Below are positions 10,639 through 20,420 of a DNA stretch of 64,000 nt, in pieces. The notes below the pieces were generated by a model. That model saw only the letters and a program-made list of their open reading frames with translations, was not told the DNA's origin and did no database searches. Numbering within the stretch: position 1 is the stretch's first letter; every line of letters begins with the position of its first letter. This stretch comes from Clostridiaceae bacterium (lineage in GTDB: Bacteria; Bacillota; Clostridia; Saccharofermentanales; DTU023): NCBI GenBank assembly GCA_012841015.1, contig DUVN01000028.1, forward strand, positions 39,188 to 103,187, read 5' to 3'. A program made the position numbers and the translations under genes.

Positions 10639-11181
10639 TTAGAACTCTTTGATCAGGTCATAGTTCTTTTCGTGTGGCTCTTTTGTTGTAGCAGGGTGTC
10701 CGATGGCGATCGCGATACGGAATTTTTCACCTTCTTCAAATCCCAGCAATTTGCCGCAGTTTTCAGGATCGTCCTCTTTGAAAGCCATAGCGGGGATACC
10801 AAGGATGACGCTGCCAAGTCCCATCGATTGAGCGGCAATGGAGAGGATTCCCACGGCGATGCCTGCATCTTCACCTGGCCACTTCTGATCACCTGCCGTG
10901 ATAATGACGCCGAGCGGAGCATCGTAGAAGAAACTATCGGAACCGCGTTCTTTCATTCTAGCGCGCATCTCTTCACCTGCGTGGTACATGACGCGTTGAT
11001 CTATTTGCTTCAAGATCGATCGATCTGTGATGAAATAATAGCGGAGCCCCTGCAAGTTGCGCGCAGTCGGTGCGGCGAGCACGGCGTCTTTTAGCAGAGT
11101 GAGTTCTTTGTGTGTAAGTGGTGTGTCTTTGTAGCGACGAATGCTGCTTCTCTCTTGAATCGTTTTAAGTACAAGGTTCAT
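10639..11181 (-). CDS. Nitroreductase family protein
   Basis: RSSIRRYKDTPLT...AAPTARNLQGLRYYFIT; GLGSVILGIP. Confidence 0.88.
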   Translation of the reverse strand: MNLVLKTIQERSSIRRYKDTPLTHKELTLLKDAVLAAPTARNLQGLRYYFITDRSILKQIDQRVMYHAGEEMRARMKERGSDSFFYDAPLGVIITAGDQKWPGEDAGIAVGILSIAAQSMGLGSVILGIPAMAFKEDDPENCGKLLGFEEGEKFRIAIAIGHPATTKEPHEKNYDLIKEF

Positions 11182-11533
11182 AAATCAATTTACTCCTTCC
11201 GTTTTATACGTGTTTATCTTCGATATCTATTATAACGTATAGCGAATTTCCATTTTTGTGATAACACGTCTTACAGCAGGCAAACGTAAAACACAAACCT
11301 CAAAAGCTCTGCAAGCGCTCTACGCTAAAATCAATCACGAAGTAACAGTTGTCTTATGCTGGATAATGGGTGCTTTTACAGAAAAATAACGCTTGCTGAT
11401 CTTAGTTCCTCGTCTGATGAAAGATGAAATGTTGTACAATTAAAACAGTGCTCATCAGCCGCGTCTAGGCGTTGAGCTCGCCTGCTAGTTTCGTACTGCT
11501 TCCGAGTAAGAGAAATAGCAGGATGGAGATAAT

Positions 11534-12997
11534 ATGAAAAAGAATCCTGTCATGTCACTAATCAACGGTCTCATGCGTGCTTGGTTTCCCAAGTTTAGGC
11601 AGTCTTTTTCTGATATCCGCTGGCGGCGTTTGCGCTACATGCTAATCTTTGCCCATGCGCCGCTTTTCTCCAATATTCAGGAAGTCTATTTTCGTCATGA
11701 TCCTAAGATCGCGGGTGTCGACGCTGTTACATGGATGCGGCTTGCTTTCTGTGTTGGGGCGGGACTGCTATTCGCCTTCGCCAGCATAAAAAACATTAAT
11801 CGCTACTCGAAATTCTTAGCCGGAAGCTGCGCATTATTCTTTACGCTCTGGCTCTTTATACAGAGTGGGATCTTAGCTGTACTTATTGCCTGCCTGTTCA
11901 CGTTTTTTTACGGTGGCACAGCTGCCGTGGCTATTTTCCATTATGCTTACGCCTTAAACGATACGGAGCGCTTTTTCGGCGCTGCTCTCACGTCACTCTA
12001 TTACGTAATTTTCCAGCTCATTTTGGCTACAGAGATTATGACTGTATTCGTCTCACGTCTTTACATCGTGGGGCTCGTCCTCGTAACAACTGTCTGTATC
12101 TTCAGTTACAGGGTTGAAGACTACATCGATACTGTGGAGGAGCCGCGACAGCGTGAGAACAAACAGATCGGACTGATGCTCTATTTCTTTTTCTCTTATC
12201 ATATTGTCGAAATGTTTTATACGTACATTCAGGGCGTCTCAACGACGACGACTCTACTTTTAAACGGTCTTGTCGGTATTGCCGTTTTTTCGCTTGCAAC
12301 ATATCTCTACTTCTACGCTAAATTTAATCTTTGGCACATGTGCAACCTCTTTTTTGGCGGTTTCCTGATTGCCTATATCTTGCGGCTCATCACTGATTCC
12401 GAGCCCGTACTCTATGTATCCCGCGCTTTTCGCGGTTTTGAACAGATCGGTTTCATCGCAGCCTACACGTTGCTCGGTAGTATACTTCGAAAAAACGTCT
12501 CATTTCGATCTTTCAAGCGTATTCTCATTGTGACGCTTAACGTTTTTTCGCTCACCTATATCTTGCTCGGTATTATGATTCCACGTCTACCGATCAAGCT
12601 GTCAATGGTTGCCACTTGCGTCGCATTCTTTTTCTTTATCGGCTTTCTGTTTTTGTCGCCGATTTATGCCGATTTTCTCTACTCGGATAAAAGGAAAGCA
12701 GATGATACTGTCATGATCACGGCTGACGCATCGGCACCGTCTACGGAAGAAGATTTGTCTGCTACCGCACCAAGTTCAGCAATAGACCATGCAAATGCAC
12801 TCATGACAGAGTGCAACTTAACACGGCGGGAACGTGAAATCATCACCCTTTTGATGCAGGGTTATCTCTATAAGCAATGCGCAAGTGAGCTCGGCATCTC
12901 AATTAATACGGTCAATTTTCACGCGCGAAATGCCTATCGCAAACTAAATGTTTCCGGGCGCAGTGAACTCTTCTCTGTTTTCATGGCTGATAAATGA
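11534..12997 (+). CDS. LuxR-family transcriptional regulator with N-terminal polytopic membrane domain
   Basis: About 390 aa of hydrophobic segments followed by LTRREREIITLLMQGYLYKQCASELGISINTVNFHARNAYRKLNVSGRSEL (LuxR HTH). Confidence 0.88.
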   Translation: MKKNPVMSLINGLMRAWFPKFRQSFSDIRWRRLRYMLIFAHAPLFSNIQEVYFRHDPKIAGVDAVTWMRLAFCVGAGLLFAFASIKNINRYSKFLAGSCALFFTLWLFIQSGILAVLIACLFTFFYGGTAAVAIFHYAYALNDTERFFGAALTSLYYVIFQLILATEIMTVFVSRLYIVGLVLVTTVCIFSYRVEDYIDTVEEPRQRENKQIGLMLYFFFSYHIVEMFYTYIQGVSTTTTLLLNGLVGIAVFSLATYLYFYAKFNLWHMCNLFFGGFLIAYILRLITDSEPVLYVSRAFRGFEQIGFIAAYTLLGSILRKNVSFRSFKRILIVTLNVFSLTYILLGIMIPRLPIKLSMVATCVAFFFFIGFLFLSPIYADFLYSDKRKADDTVMITADASAPSTEEDLSATAPSSAIDHANALMTECNLTRREREIITLLMQGYLYKQCASELGISINTVNFHARNAYRKLNVSGRSELFSVFMADK

Positions 12998-13091
12998 ACC
13001 TTAAAAACGTTGTCTTAACGCCATACTCGCATAGACAGAATATTTGGTAACCTATAAGCTGTGGATAAACAAGGAGGGATTTGAGGATTAT

Positions 13092-14006
13092 ATGGGCAAC
13101 CGCTTTCAGAAAATCATAGATCGTGTGATAGATCAACCTGACAAGAAACGCTGTGCAGTCGTATGTCCTGACGAGGTGACGGTGAGAGCAGCCTTGGAAG
13201 CTGAGCGATTGGGACTCGTTGACCCATTCTTTTTTTTCGACGAGTTGCGGCTTGATGTGCTCAGTACTTCATCAGGACTATTGGCCCGTGATGGTGACTA
13301 TCTTATCGTCGATACGCCTGAGGAGGCGGCAAGAGCTGCTGTAAAGTGTGTCCGCAAGAAAGAGATGGACATGCTGTTAAAAGGGAATATCGACACGGCT
13401 GTCCTGCTCAGGCAAGTGGTCAACAAGGAATACGGACTTACGACGGGGCGTCTGATCACGCACGTTGCTTTTCTTGACGTGCCCGCCTACCACAAAATGC
13501 TCATTGTGACAGATGGTGGCATGGTGACTTATCCAACACTTGAACAGAAGCGCTCGATACTAGAGAATGCCGTTTTTGCGATGCGCAGCATGGGAGTCAA
13601 TAAGCCTAAAGTTGCCTGCCTTGCTGTTGTCGAAAAAGTCCATGAGAATATGCCGGAGACGCTCGACGCCGCAGAACTCAAAGCGATGAATGAGCGCGGT
13701 GAAATTATCGACTGTATTGTGGAGGGGCCGATTTCTTTCGATCTTGCGTTTAGTCGTGAGGCAGCATCAATGAAACGCTACGAAAGCCCTGTCGCCGGTG
13801 ATGCCGATATTTTGCTCGTTCCTGACTTTGTCGTTGGCAACCTCGTCGCAAAGGCGATGATGTACACAGGTAACAGCCTTTTCGCGGGAGTCCTCGTCGG
13901 AGCGTCTGCACCCGTCATCATCACGTCGAGGAGTTCGACAAGTGAGGAAAAAGTCAATTCAATTGCCTGCTCAGCCCTGTTGGCCCGTGCGGCAAATGCG
14001 TACTGA
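13092..14006 (+). CDS. ptb: Phosphate butyryltransferase / phosphate acyltransferase family
   Basis: PTA_PTB-like protein (KGNIDTAVLLRQVV, LLVPDFVVGNLVAKAM) directly upstream of butyrate kinase; ATG at 13092 follows AAGGAGG. Confidence 0.88.
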   Translation: MGNRFQKIIDRVIDQPDKKRCAVVCPDEVTVRAALEAERLGLVDPFFFFDELRLDVLSTSSGLLARDGDYLIVDTPEEAARAAVKCVRKKEMDMLLKGNIDTAVLLRQVVNKEYGLTTGRLITHVAFLDVPAYHKMLIVTDGGMVTYPTLEQKRSILENAVFAMRSMGVNKPKVACLAVVEKVHENMPETLDAAELKAMNERGEIIDCIVEGPISFDLAFSREAASMKRYESPVAGDADILLVPDFVVGNLVAKAMMYTGNSLFAGVLVGASAPVIITSRSSTSEEKVNSIACSALLARAANAY

Positions 14007-14173
14007 TGTGTGTGCAGGAATATGTCCTTTGCCATGACTAAGACTTATTGGCATGCACGCTGAGAGCAGCACATGATGGTGACGCTAGAGCCTCAGCGAC
14101 GCTTACAAACGTACTTTGCACTGATATGGCCAATTCTCAATCATGTAAAAAGGTCTGTAAAACGGAGTAGCAC

Positions 14174-15241
14174 GTGATTATTTTAGTCATTAACCCTGGT
14201 TCAACTTCTACGAAAGTCGCCTTATTTGAGGATGAGAAGAGAATCATCGAAAAGAAGATCGATCATTCTCGAGAAGAATTGAGCGCATTTTCATCGATCA
14301 AGGCTGAATTGCCGATGCGAATCGATCGCGTGAGAGAATTCCTTGATGAGAATGAGACAGCTCCCGAAGAGCTTGACGTTATTGTTGCACGTGGGGGTAT
14401 GTTGCCTCCCGTACGTCACGGAGCTTATGTTATCGACGATGAGCTCGTTGAGACGCTTCTCCATCGTCCAGTTGAACAACATGCTTCGAACTTGGGAGCT
14501 GGTATTGCACAAGCGATCGCCCGGGAGGGGGGCGGGACACCGGCGTATATTTATGATTCAATCTCAGTCGATGAAATGATTCCGCACGCGCGTTTCTCAG
14601 GGATTAAAGGATACGACAGAACGAGCTTCTCGCATGCACTTAACGCGCGCGCTGTTGCAAGAGCTGTCGCCTTACGCGAGTCTTTTGACCTCTTAAAGTC
14701 GAATGTCATCGTCGCCCATCTCGGAGGCGGCATATCAATGAACTTGCAATCGAACGGTGAGATTGTTGACGTTGTGTCGGCCGATGAAGGCGCTTTTTCC
14801 ACAGAGAGGGCTGGCGGAATTCCCATTTACCAGGCAGCGCGTATCGCGCGTGAGCAGGGCGCTGACGCTCTCTATGCGTACGAGATAGGGGAGGGTGGTT
14901 TTACGTCTTATCTTGGAACGAATGATGCGCGCAAGGTCGAACAAAGAGCAGCTGAGGGCGACGATTACGCTCGTCTTGTCATCGAGGCGATGGGTTACCA
15001 AGTGGCAAAAGCGATCGCCGGACTGGCGACCGTCGTCAATGGTAAAGTGCGTGCTATTGTCTTGACAGGTGGTATGTCGCATATAAAGAGATTGACGAAC
15101 GCCATCGAAGAGCGCGTGGCATTTATCGCTCCCGTATTCATCATGGCTGGTGAGCTTGAAATGGAGGCACTTGCAGCGGGCGCTTATCGCGTTATGCGGG
15201 GTGAAGAAAGCGCTTCTATGTTAGGTTATCACGTAAAATAA
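14174..15241 (+). CDS. buk: Butyrate kinase
   Basis: ILVINPGSTSTKVALFEDE, VIVAHLGGGISM, IVLTGGMSH acetokinase-family motifs. Confidence 0.94.
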   Translation: MIILVINPGSTSTKVALFEDEKRIIEKKIDHSREELSAFSSIKAELPMRIDRVREFLDENETAPEELDVIVARGGMLPPVRHGAYVIDDELVETLLHRPVEQHASNLGAGIAQAIAREGGGTPAYIYDSISVDEMIPHARFSGIKGYDRTSFSHALNARAVARAVALRESFDLLKSNVIVAHLGGGISMNLQSNGEIVDVVSADEGAFSTERAGGIPIYQAARIAREQGADALYAYEIGEGGFTSYLGTNDARKVEQRAAEGDDYARLVIEAMGYQVAKAIAGLATVVNGKVRAIVLTGGMSHIKRLTNAIEERVAFIAPVFIMAGELEMEALAAGAYRVMRGEESASMLGYHVK

Positions 15242-15290
15242 TTAAACAGTCGTTGCTGCTCAGGAAAACGACATGTACACCGTAAGGACT

Positions 15291-16388
15291 CTACTTGATA
15301 TTGGTAGGGTGTTCCATCATATCTTCCCAGTAATCCTGCATGGGGCTCTTGTGTTGACCCTGAGGTTCTGATTTGTTCTCAACATCAGGTACTGCCGACG
15401 ATTTTTTCTGTTGTTCCATTAGGCGTTGTTCGCGCTTACGCTCCTCTTCAGCCATCGCTTCTTTCGGCGACAATTCGAGAAGTGCAGGATTATCAATGTA
15501 AGCGTCAAATAATTGTAAGCTCTTGATCATATAGTATCCGTCGCAAATCCGTTCATCGATTGTGAGGTTCAGGTCAATCGTCTTCTTCCAGACGACGCCA
15601 TCGGTGTAGATATCACGATACGGCTTATAATAAACTTTCCCGATTGTGCAGAAAATTGAAGTAGAGCCAAATTCATATAAATGATGGAAAAGAGCATCAC
15701 CACCGATGCTTCCGAGGTGTGAGATGAAGACTGATGAATACAATGGAATTAAGTCGCGTAGCGATTTCGGCATGAGCCCGTGAAAATCGAGCACACGTCC
15801 AATCCAAAGCAAGATCCTCAGGACACTCCGCGGCAATTTCGAGATAAGCCCGATGAAGCGATCGTCTTCTTTACCCTCACTGCCCTTAATGGCCTCAATG
15901 TGAGAATCCATCTTGTCTTTTACTTTTTCGAGTGTGTCGTCTCCGTCAAAATTAACTTTCGCGATTGATTCAATTCCTTCGTCTGTTAATGCTGTCTTGA
16001 CGACGTATAGAATGTCGAAGCTGTTATGCTGATACAGTCGTCTTCCTGAAATAAAACGGTTGAGTTGCGGCCTGCGGAGAAACGTGTGCAAAAATGTCGC
16101 CGAGATAATGTTGAAAACGGTGATTCGTTTTCCTTGCTTTCGTTGTTCGCGGATGTATTGTTGCATATTCTCAACACAATATGATTTTCTCATATAGACA
16201 GCCGATTCATTGCGACCTCGCATGACATACGGCATGATGGAGCCAATAGGGTCTTTTGAATCTCTAACAAGTGTTCCGTCGCTACGTTTAAAACACATAT
16301 ACTCAATCCTCTTCATACTGTCAGGAGCTACTCGTAACCAGAAAATCAAGCTCGAGTCTTTTACATCATAGTGGGATGCAAGCATCAC
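15291..16388 (-). CDS. 2-oxoacid dehydrogenase E2-like / CAT-fold acyltransferase without lipoyl domain
   Basis: Central and C-terminal region resembles the E2 catalytic/chloramphenicol acetyltransferase fold (VFISHLGSIGG..., LTIDERICDGYYM); no lipoyl or PSBD segment. Confidence 0.6.
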   Translation of the reverse strand: MMLASHYDVKDSSLIFWLRVAPDSMKRIEYMCFKRSDGTLVRDSKDPIGSIMPYVMRGRNESAVYMRKSYCVENMQQYIREQRKQGKRITVFNIISATFLHTFLRRPQLNRFISGRRLYQHNSFDILYVVKTALTDEGIESIAKVNFDGDDTLEKVKDKMDSHIEAIKGSEGKEDDRFIGLISKLPRSVLRILLWIGRVLDFHGLMPKSLRDLIPLYSSVFISHLGSIGGDALFHHLYEFGSTSIFCTIGKVYYKPYRDIYTDGVVWKKTIDLNLTIDERICDGYYMIKSLQLFDAYIDNPALLELSPKEAMAEEERKREQRLMEQQKKSSAVPDVENKSEPQGQHKSPMQDYWEDMMEHPTNIK

Positions 16389-16663
16389 AAGGAAAGTCTT
16401 TCGAGCTCATCGGTAACGTAAGCACTCATTTATCAGCTATTTTGACCATTTCGTCTCCTCACAAAACGGAAAAAACGATGATTTTGTTGAAGTAATCATA
16501 TCACAAGGCGAAATAAGTGAGACATAGTGCGCCCATTGCAAAAGATTGCTTTCACTCTTGGTTGTTTTTGTGTTATTTTATGTTAAGTTATTAAAAGCTG
16601 GATCGAAGTGTAAAATTTTGTGGATGTCTGAGAACAATCACAATGGGAGAGTAATTTAAAGAT

Positions 16664-17941
16664 ATGACGGGACTGTTCAACAGAAGATTGAAAATACTGC
16701 TCGTGGTGACGATCGTTATACTCGTTGTGACGATTGCGCTCTATGCTATCAACTTTTTGAGCCCGAGCACTGATTTTGCGTCGAATACGACGACAAGTCG
16801 GATTGAGGAGTTGACAACAACGCCTACTTCGATTCCGTCAGAGACGACGACAGAGATAACGACGACAGAGATGACGACGACAGAGGAGACGACAACGGCG
16901 GAGACGACGACAGAAGCGATCACAACACCAAATCCGACGACGAACCGTTTTTCACATCTTATTGTATTCCTCGATGTCCAGCGTGCTGTCTTCTTCAGTA
17001 CATCGGCAGATGGTCAGGCCATCCCAGAAGTATCGCTCCGTGTCTCAACGGGGCGCGTCAAAGGTTCGACGCCTGTTACGCCGCCTAATAAACCCTTTAT
17101 CCTGTCCGGTTATAGGGCTAACCAGCTCCTCTTCACGAAGGCTGCGACGTGGGTGTGGGTGCGCTACGCGACGCACGTTTCAGGTGATATCTTTATTCAT
17201 TCGCAGCCGTATGATCACCAAAAAGATGCGAACGGGAAGACGTTGCCTTTAGACAAGAGTTTGTTCAGTAAGTGGGGATATAATCGTCTCGGCAAGTACA
17301 CAGCGTCGAATGGGTGTATCAGATTATCACTTCGCGACGCAAAATACCTGTCAGACAATATTTACCGCGGTATGCCGTGTTATATCTTTGCAAGTAGCAA
17401 GGGTTACAATTTGCCTGAGGCACCAGAGAATCCGCCTGCGAACCTAAATAACCGCTGGGATCCGACAGATCCTGATCCGATGAACCCTTACGTGCATCGT
17501 GCAGAGAAGAGTATGGCGTGGAAGTACAAACCTGTCGGGCGCGATATCTCGGTCAAGGTCAATGAAGAGCCCTCTGCTGTAAACGGTATAAGCAATAGCT
17601 CCAAACTCCCAAGTGGAACGACCTTTCGATTTAAGACGAAACCAAATACGACAACATCCGGTATTATACATACCAAGATCGTCGTGACGTATTCAGATAA
17701 ATCTTCTGAAGAGGTCTCGATCAAGATTACGGTAGGTACGCCTGCGCCTCCTACGACGACAACAACGACTACAACGACAAAGTCCACGACGAGTAAGTCT
17801 TCGACGACGACAACAACACCTAAACCGACGACGACCACGACCTCGAAGACAACGTCTGCTGCGACGACAACAACTGAGGCCCCTTCTGCGACGACGACGC
17901 CCAAACCGACAACGACGACAGCCGCAGAAGAAGAGCCTTAA
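16664..17941 (+). CDS. L,D-transpeptidase (YkuD) with Thr-rich N-terminal linker and C-terminal tail
   Basis: N-terminal TM, (TTTE)n linker, catalytic IHSQPYD...SNGCIRL, poly-Thr tail. Confidence 0.87.
   Translation: MTGLFNRRLKILLVVTIVILVVTIALYAINFLSPSTDFASNTTTSRIEELTTTPTSIPSETTTEITTTEMTTTEETTTAETTTEAITTPNPTTNRFSHLIVFLDVQRAVFFSTSADGQAIPEVSLRVSTGRVKGSTPVTPPNKPFILSGYRANQLLFTKAATWVWVRYATHVSGDIFIHSQPYDHQKDANGKTLPLDKSLFSKWGYNRLGKYTASNGCIRLSLRDAKYLSDNIYRGMPCYIFASSKGYNLPEAPENPPANLNNRWDPTDPDPMNPYVHRAEKSMAWKYKPVGRDISVKVNEEPSAVNGISNSSKLPSGTTFRFKTKPNTTTSGIIHTKIVVTYSDKSSEEVSIKITVGTPAPPTTTTTTTTTKSTTSKSSTTTTTPKPTTTTTSKTTSAATTTTEAPSATTTPKPTTTTAAEEEP
16838..16922 (+). repeat. Thr-rich tandem repeat (TTTE/TTTA units) in L,D-transpeptidase linker
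   Basis: Repeated ACGACGACAGAG-like units encoding ETTTEITTTEMTTTEETTTAETTTEA. Confidence 0.8.
17745..17930 (+). repeat. Poly-Thr/Pro low-complexity C-terminal tail
   Basis: PPTTTTTTTTTKSTTSKSSTTTTTPKPTTTTTSKTTSAATTTTEAPSATTTPKPTTTTA. Confidence 0.8.
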
Positions 17942-17987
17942 CAGACACTTATTGTCGTCCTTAGTTATCCTTTTGTACTTTAATTTA

Positions 17988-18019
17988 TGATCGCAGTGAG
18001 GCACATCTCACTGCGATCA
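17988..18019. terminator. Strong stem-loop between the two L,D-transpeptidase genes
   Basis: TGATCGCAGTGAG-GCACAT-CTCACTGCGATCA, 13-bp perfect stem. Confidence 0.65.
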
Positions 18020-18070
18020 GTCTGTCTGAGTATTTTTGAATTATTTGTGAGGAAATTTGTCATATTGTGA

Positions 18071-18099
18071 TTGGAAAAAATGCGTGGTTCGTGTATAGT
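18071..18099 (+). promoter_or_regulatory. Sigma-A type promoter upstream of second L,D-transpeptidase
   Basis: TTGGAA-17 nt-TATAGT. Confidence 0.55.
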
Positions 18100-18155
18100 G
18101 TCAGTGTTGGATATTTAGTGCGACACGCAAGACGTGTGCTGAATGAGAAGCTGGA

Positions 18156-19355
18156 TTGACGATGAAAAAATATGTTCACTACATTCCTGTGATACTTGGC
18201 GTTGTGATGGTCGTCGGTGCGTTGTTTTTGACCGGCGGTTTTTTTGCTGCGCCACCTGCCGTATTCAAAGATGATACTCAGGTTACGTCTGAGGTGACGA
18301 CAACGACAGAGCCGATTGCTTCTACTCTCAAGGACGTTACAGAGGGCTCCACAACGCCAATGCCGGAAACTGTGACTTCTTCTGTCGAGTCGGTCGTCAC
18401 GACGGAAGGTTCGGATCGTGATCAGTCTGTAACGTCTGGTGCGACATCTAGATCGACCGCTTCAACTGATCCTAAAGCGACCACAACGACTAGTTCAACA
18501 ACTACGACTAGGAATCAAGCGCCTTCGCCCTACACGGGTGGGCGTTTTTCCAAGCTGATTGTTTTCCTAGATATTCAGCGTATCGTTTTCTACAGGACGG
18601 ATCCGTCGACAGGTGCTGATGTTCCGGCGTACGCCGTCAGATGTTCGACCGGAAAGCCAGGTTTTCCTACTCCTGTCACGCCGGCAAACAGACCGATCAT
18701 TCTTAACGGCGGGAGGAGAACACTTACACGTTTTAGGTCGACAGGGATAGAGGGTGATCGCGCACTTTGCTGGGTACGTTACGCGACACAGCTGAGGGGA
18801 TCGATCTGGTTTCACTCTCTTCCTTACGATTACCTAGGAAACAATAAGGTCGACTATTCGAGAGCTTATATGAGTGGAGGCTATGTCAAACTTTTAGCTG
18901 GTAGACCTTACTCGCATGGCTGTATTCGCATGGCTCTCCGTGACGCTAAATTTCTATACGATAATGCGTATGGGTTGCCTGTATATGTTTTCAGAAGCAG
19001 TAAAGGTTATCAGTTGGCACCCGCACAGCCACTGCCGCCAGCGCCTAATCCAAGACGCTACAAAGACTGGGATCCGACTGATTGGAATTCTCCTAAGTAT
19101 AAGCCTATGCCGACGGCCACGACGACAACAGTGACTCAGCCGGTGACTACGACGAGAACAACGACTTCTGCGTCGTCATCGTCATCGTCGACTGCACCTA
19201 CATCGACTGCACCTACATCGACTGCACCTACATCGACTGCACCAACGTCGACTGTACCAACGACAACGACAACGACAACGACAACCACCACCACAACAAC
19301 GACAACGACGACAACAACAACATCAACGCCAACGTCGAGTGACTCGACCGATTGA
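18156..19355 (+). CDS. L,D-transpeptidase (YkuD), paralogue with Thr-rich tail
   Basis: N-terminal TM; catalytic WFHSLPYDY...YSHGCIRMALRDAKFL; (STAPT)n and poly-Thr tail. Confidence 0.88.
   Translation: MTMKKYVHYIPVILGVVMVVGALFLTGGFFAAPPAVFKDDTQVTSEVTTTTEPIASTLKDVTEGSTTPMPETVTSSVESVVTTEGSDRDQSVTSGATSRSTASTDPKATTTTSSTTTTRNQAPSPYTGGRFSKLIVFLDIQRIVFYRTDPSTGADVPAYAVRCSTGKPGFPTPVTPANRPIILNGGRRTLTRFRSTGIEGDRALCWVRYATQLRGSIWFHSLPYDYLGNNKVDYSRAYMSGGYVKLLAGRPYSHGCIRMALRDAKFLYDNAYGLPVYVFRSSKGYQLAPAQPLPPAPNPRRYKDWDPTDWNSPKYKPMPTATTTTVTQPVTTTRTTTSASSSSSSTAPTSTAPTSTAPTSTAPTSTVPTTTTTTTTTTTTTTTTTTTTTSTPTSSDSTD
19188..19262 (+). repeat. 15-bp tandem repeat, 5 units (STAPT)
   Basis: TCGACTGCACCTACA x3, then TCGACTGCACCAACG and TCGACTGTACCAACG, followed by a poly-Thr run to about 19330. 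Confidence 0.92.
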
Positions 19356-19463
19356 TTTATAGCCACGTCGGCTCCTCGTTTCATCGCTGTCTTGATTTGG
19401 GGGTGTTCCGAGAAAAAAGAGATTGCTGAACGAGGTGTGGACAAGCGGAGCGAAGCAAATAAC

Positions 19464-19886
19464 ATGAAAGACAAGTTGGATGTCACGCGCGATCGGAGAG
19501 TTTTCATCCGGTCGCGCGATTTTTTTGTGTTGTTTGCTCTCATTGGGTTGGCTTTGGTTTTGTTTTTTGTGACGTGGTCGACGCGAACCTCGTCTGCGAG
19601 CGTCGCCAAGATCTACTATGACGGACAGTTGCTTGAGGTCGTAGAATTGACGTCAGGGACGGAGAGAGATTTTCTGTTTGATGTGGATTCATCAATCGTA
19701 ATACGCCAGTTTGCCGATCAGTCGATCGCATTCATGGCATCTGACTGTCCTGATCGCGTCTGCATCAGGTCGGGAAAGTTAAGACGTCCGGGAGAATTCG
19801 CTGCCTGTGTGCCAAATCATTTTCTCATTGTGATCGAAGGGGTAGCCCAATTTTCAGATTGGGAGGATGTCGATCTTGTCGCGTGA
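19464..19886 (+). CDS. NusG domain II-containing protein (EetA-like)
   Basis: Single N-terminal TM; DCPDRVCIRSGKLRRPGEFAACVPNHFLIVIEG signature; start chosen at internal ATG MKDKLDV. Confidence 0.78.
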   Translation: MKDKLDVTRDRRVFIRSRDFFVLFALIGLALVLFFVTWSTRTSSASVAKIYYDGQLLEVVELTSGTERDFLFDVDSSIVIRQFADQSIAFMASDCPDRVCIRSGKLRRPGEFAACVPNHFLIVIEGVAQFSDWEDVDLVA

Positions 19887-20409
19887 AGAGAGAAAACCGA
19901 TACCGATCAGGCGTCTTACTCGTTCGGCTGTCTTATTGGCAGCTGCACTCGTACTCGGATGGCTAGAGGGAGTCTTGCCACCGCTTCCGGCGCCTATTCC
20001 GCTACGCTACGGTCTTGCTAATGTTGCTGTCATGGCGACACTCATTTTCATCGGTCCTTTTGAGACTTTTTCTGTCGCATTTTTGAAAAGTGTTTTTGTC
20101 TTTATGACGCGTGGGTTAATCGCAGGAGCTGTCTCCATGACAGGGACGCTATTGTCGGTTGGTGTGATGATTGTGCTTGAGACGTTGTTCAAGCGACGCA
20201 CTTCTGTATTTCTACTGTCGATTTCGGGAGCGATCGCGCACAATCTCGGACAGCTGATTTTTCTCGTCCTTTTTATGCAGTACAAGATATCTGTTCTTTT
20301 TGTCGGTCCCTATTTGCTTTTGTTCGGAATTGCGACAGGCATCTTATCAGGTGTGCTCTTGTATGTCATGATAAGACCGTTACAATCTTTTTTTAAGAAG
20401 AGGGACTGA
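19867..20409 (+). CDS. Gx transporter family protein (heptaprenyl diphosphate synthase component I-like, EetB-like)
   Basis: Multi-TM; LGWLEGVLPPLPAPIPLRYGLANVAVMATL; overlaps the NusG-II gene. Confidence 0.82.
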   Translation: MSILSREERKPIPIRRLTRSAVLLAAALVLGWLEGVLPPLPAPIPLRYGLANVAVMATLIFIGPFETFSVAFLKSVFVFMTRGLIAGAVSMTGTLLSVGVMIVLETLFKRRTSVFLLSISGAIAHNLGQLIFLVLFMQYKISVLFVGPYLLLFGIATGILSGVLLYVMIRPLQSFFKKRD

Positions 20410-20420
20410 TACCGATTGTA

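Noticed and set aside
17693-18004. Arg/Cys-rich minus-strand ORF
   Set aside because: Artefact of the complement of ACN (Thr) codon repeats.
19188-19330. Possible CRISPR-like repeats
   Set aside because: Short 15-bp contiguous in-frame units without spacers; coding tandem repeat.
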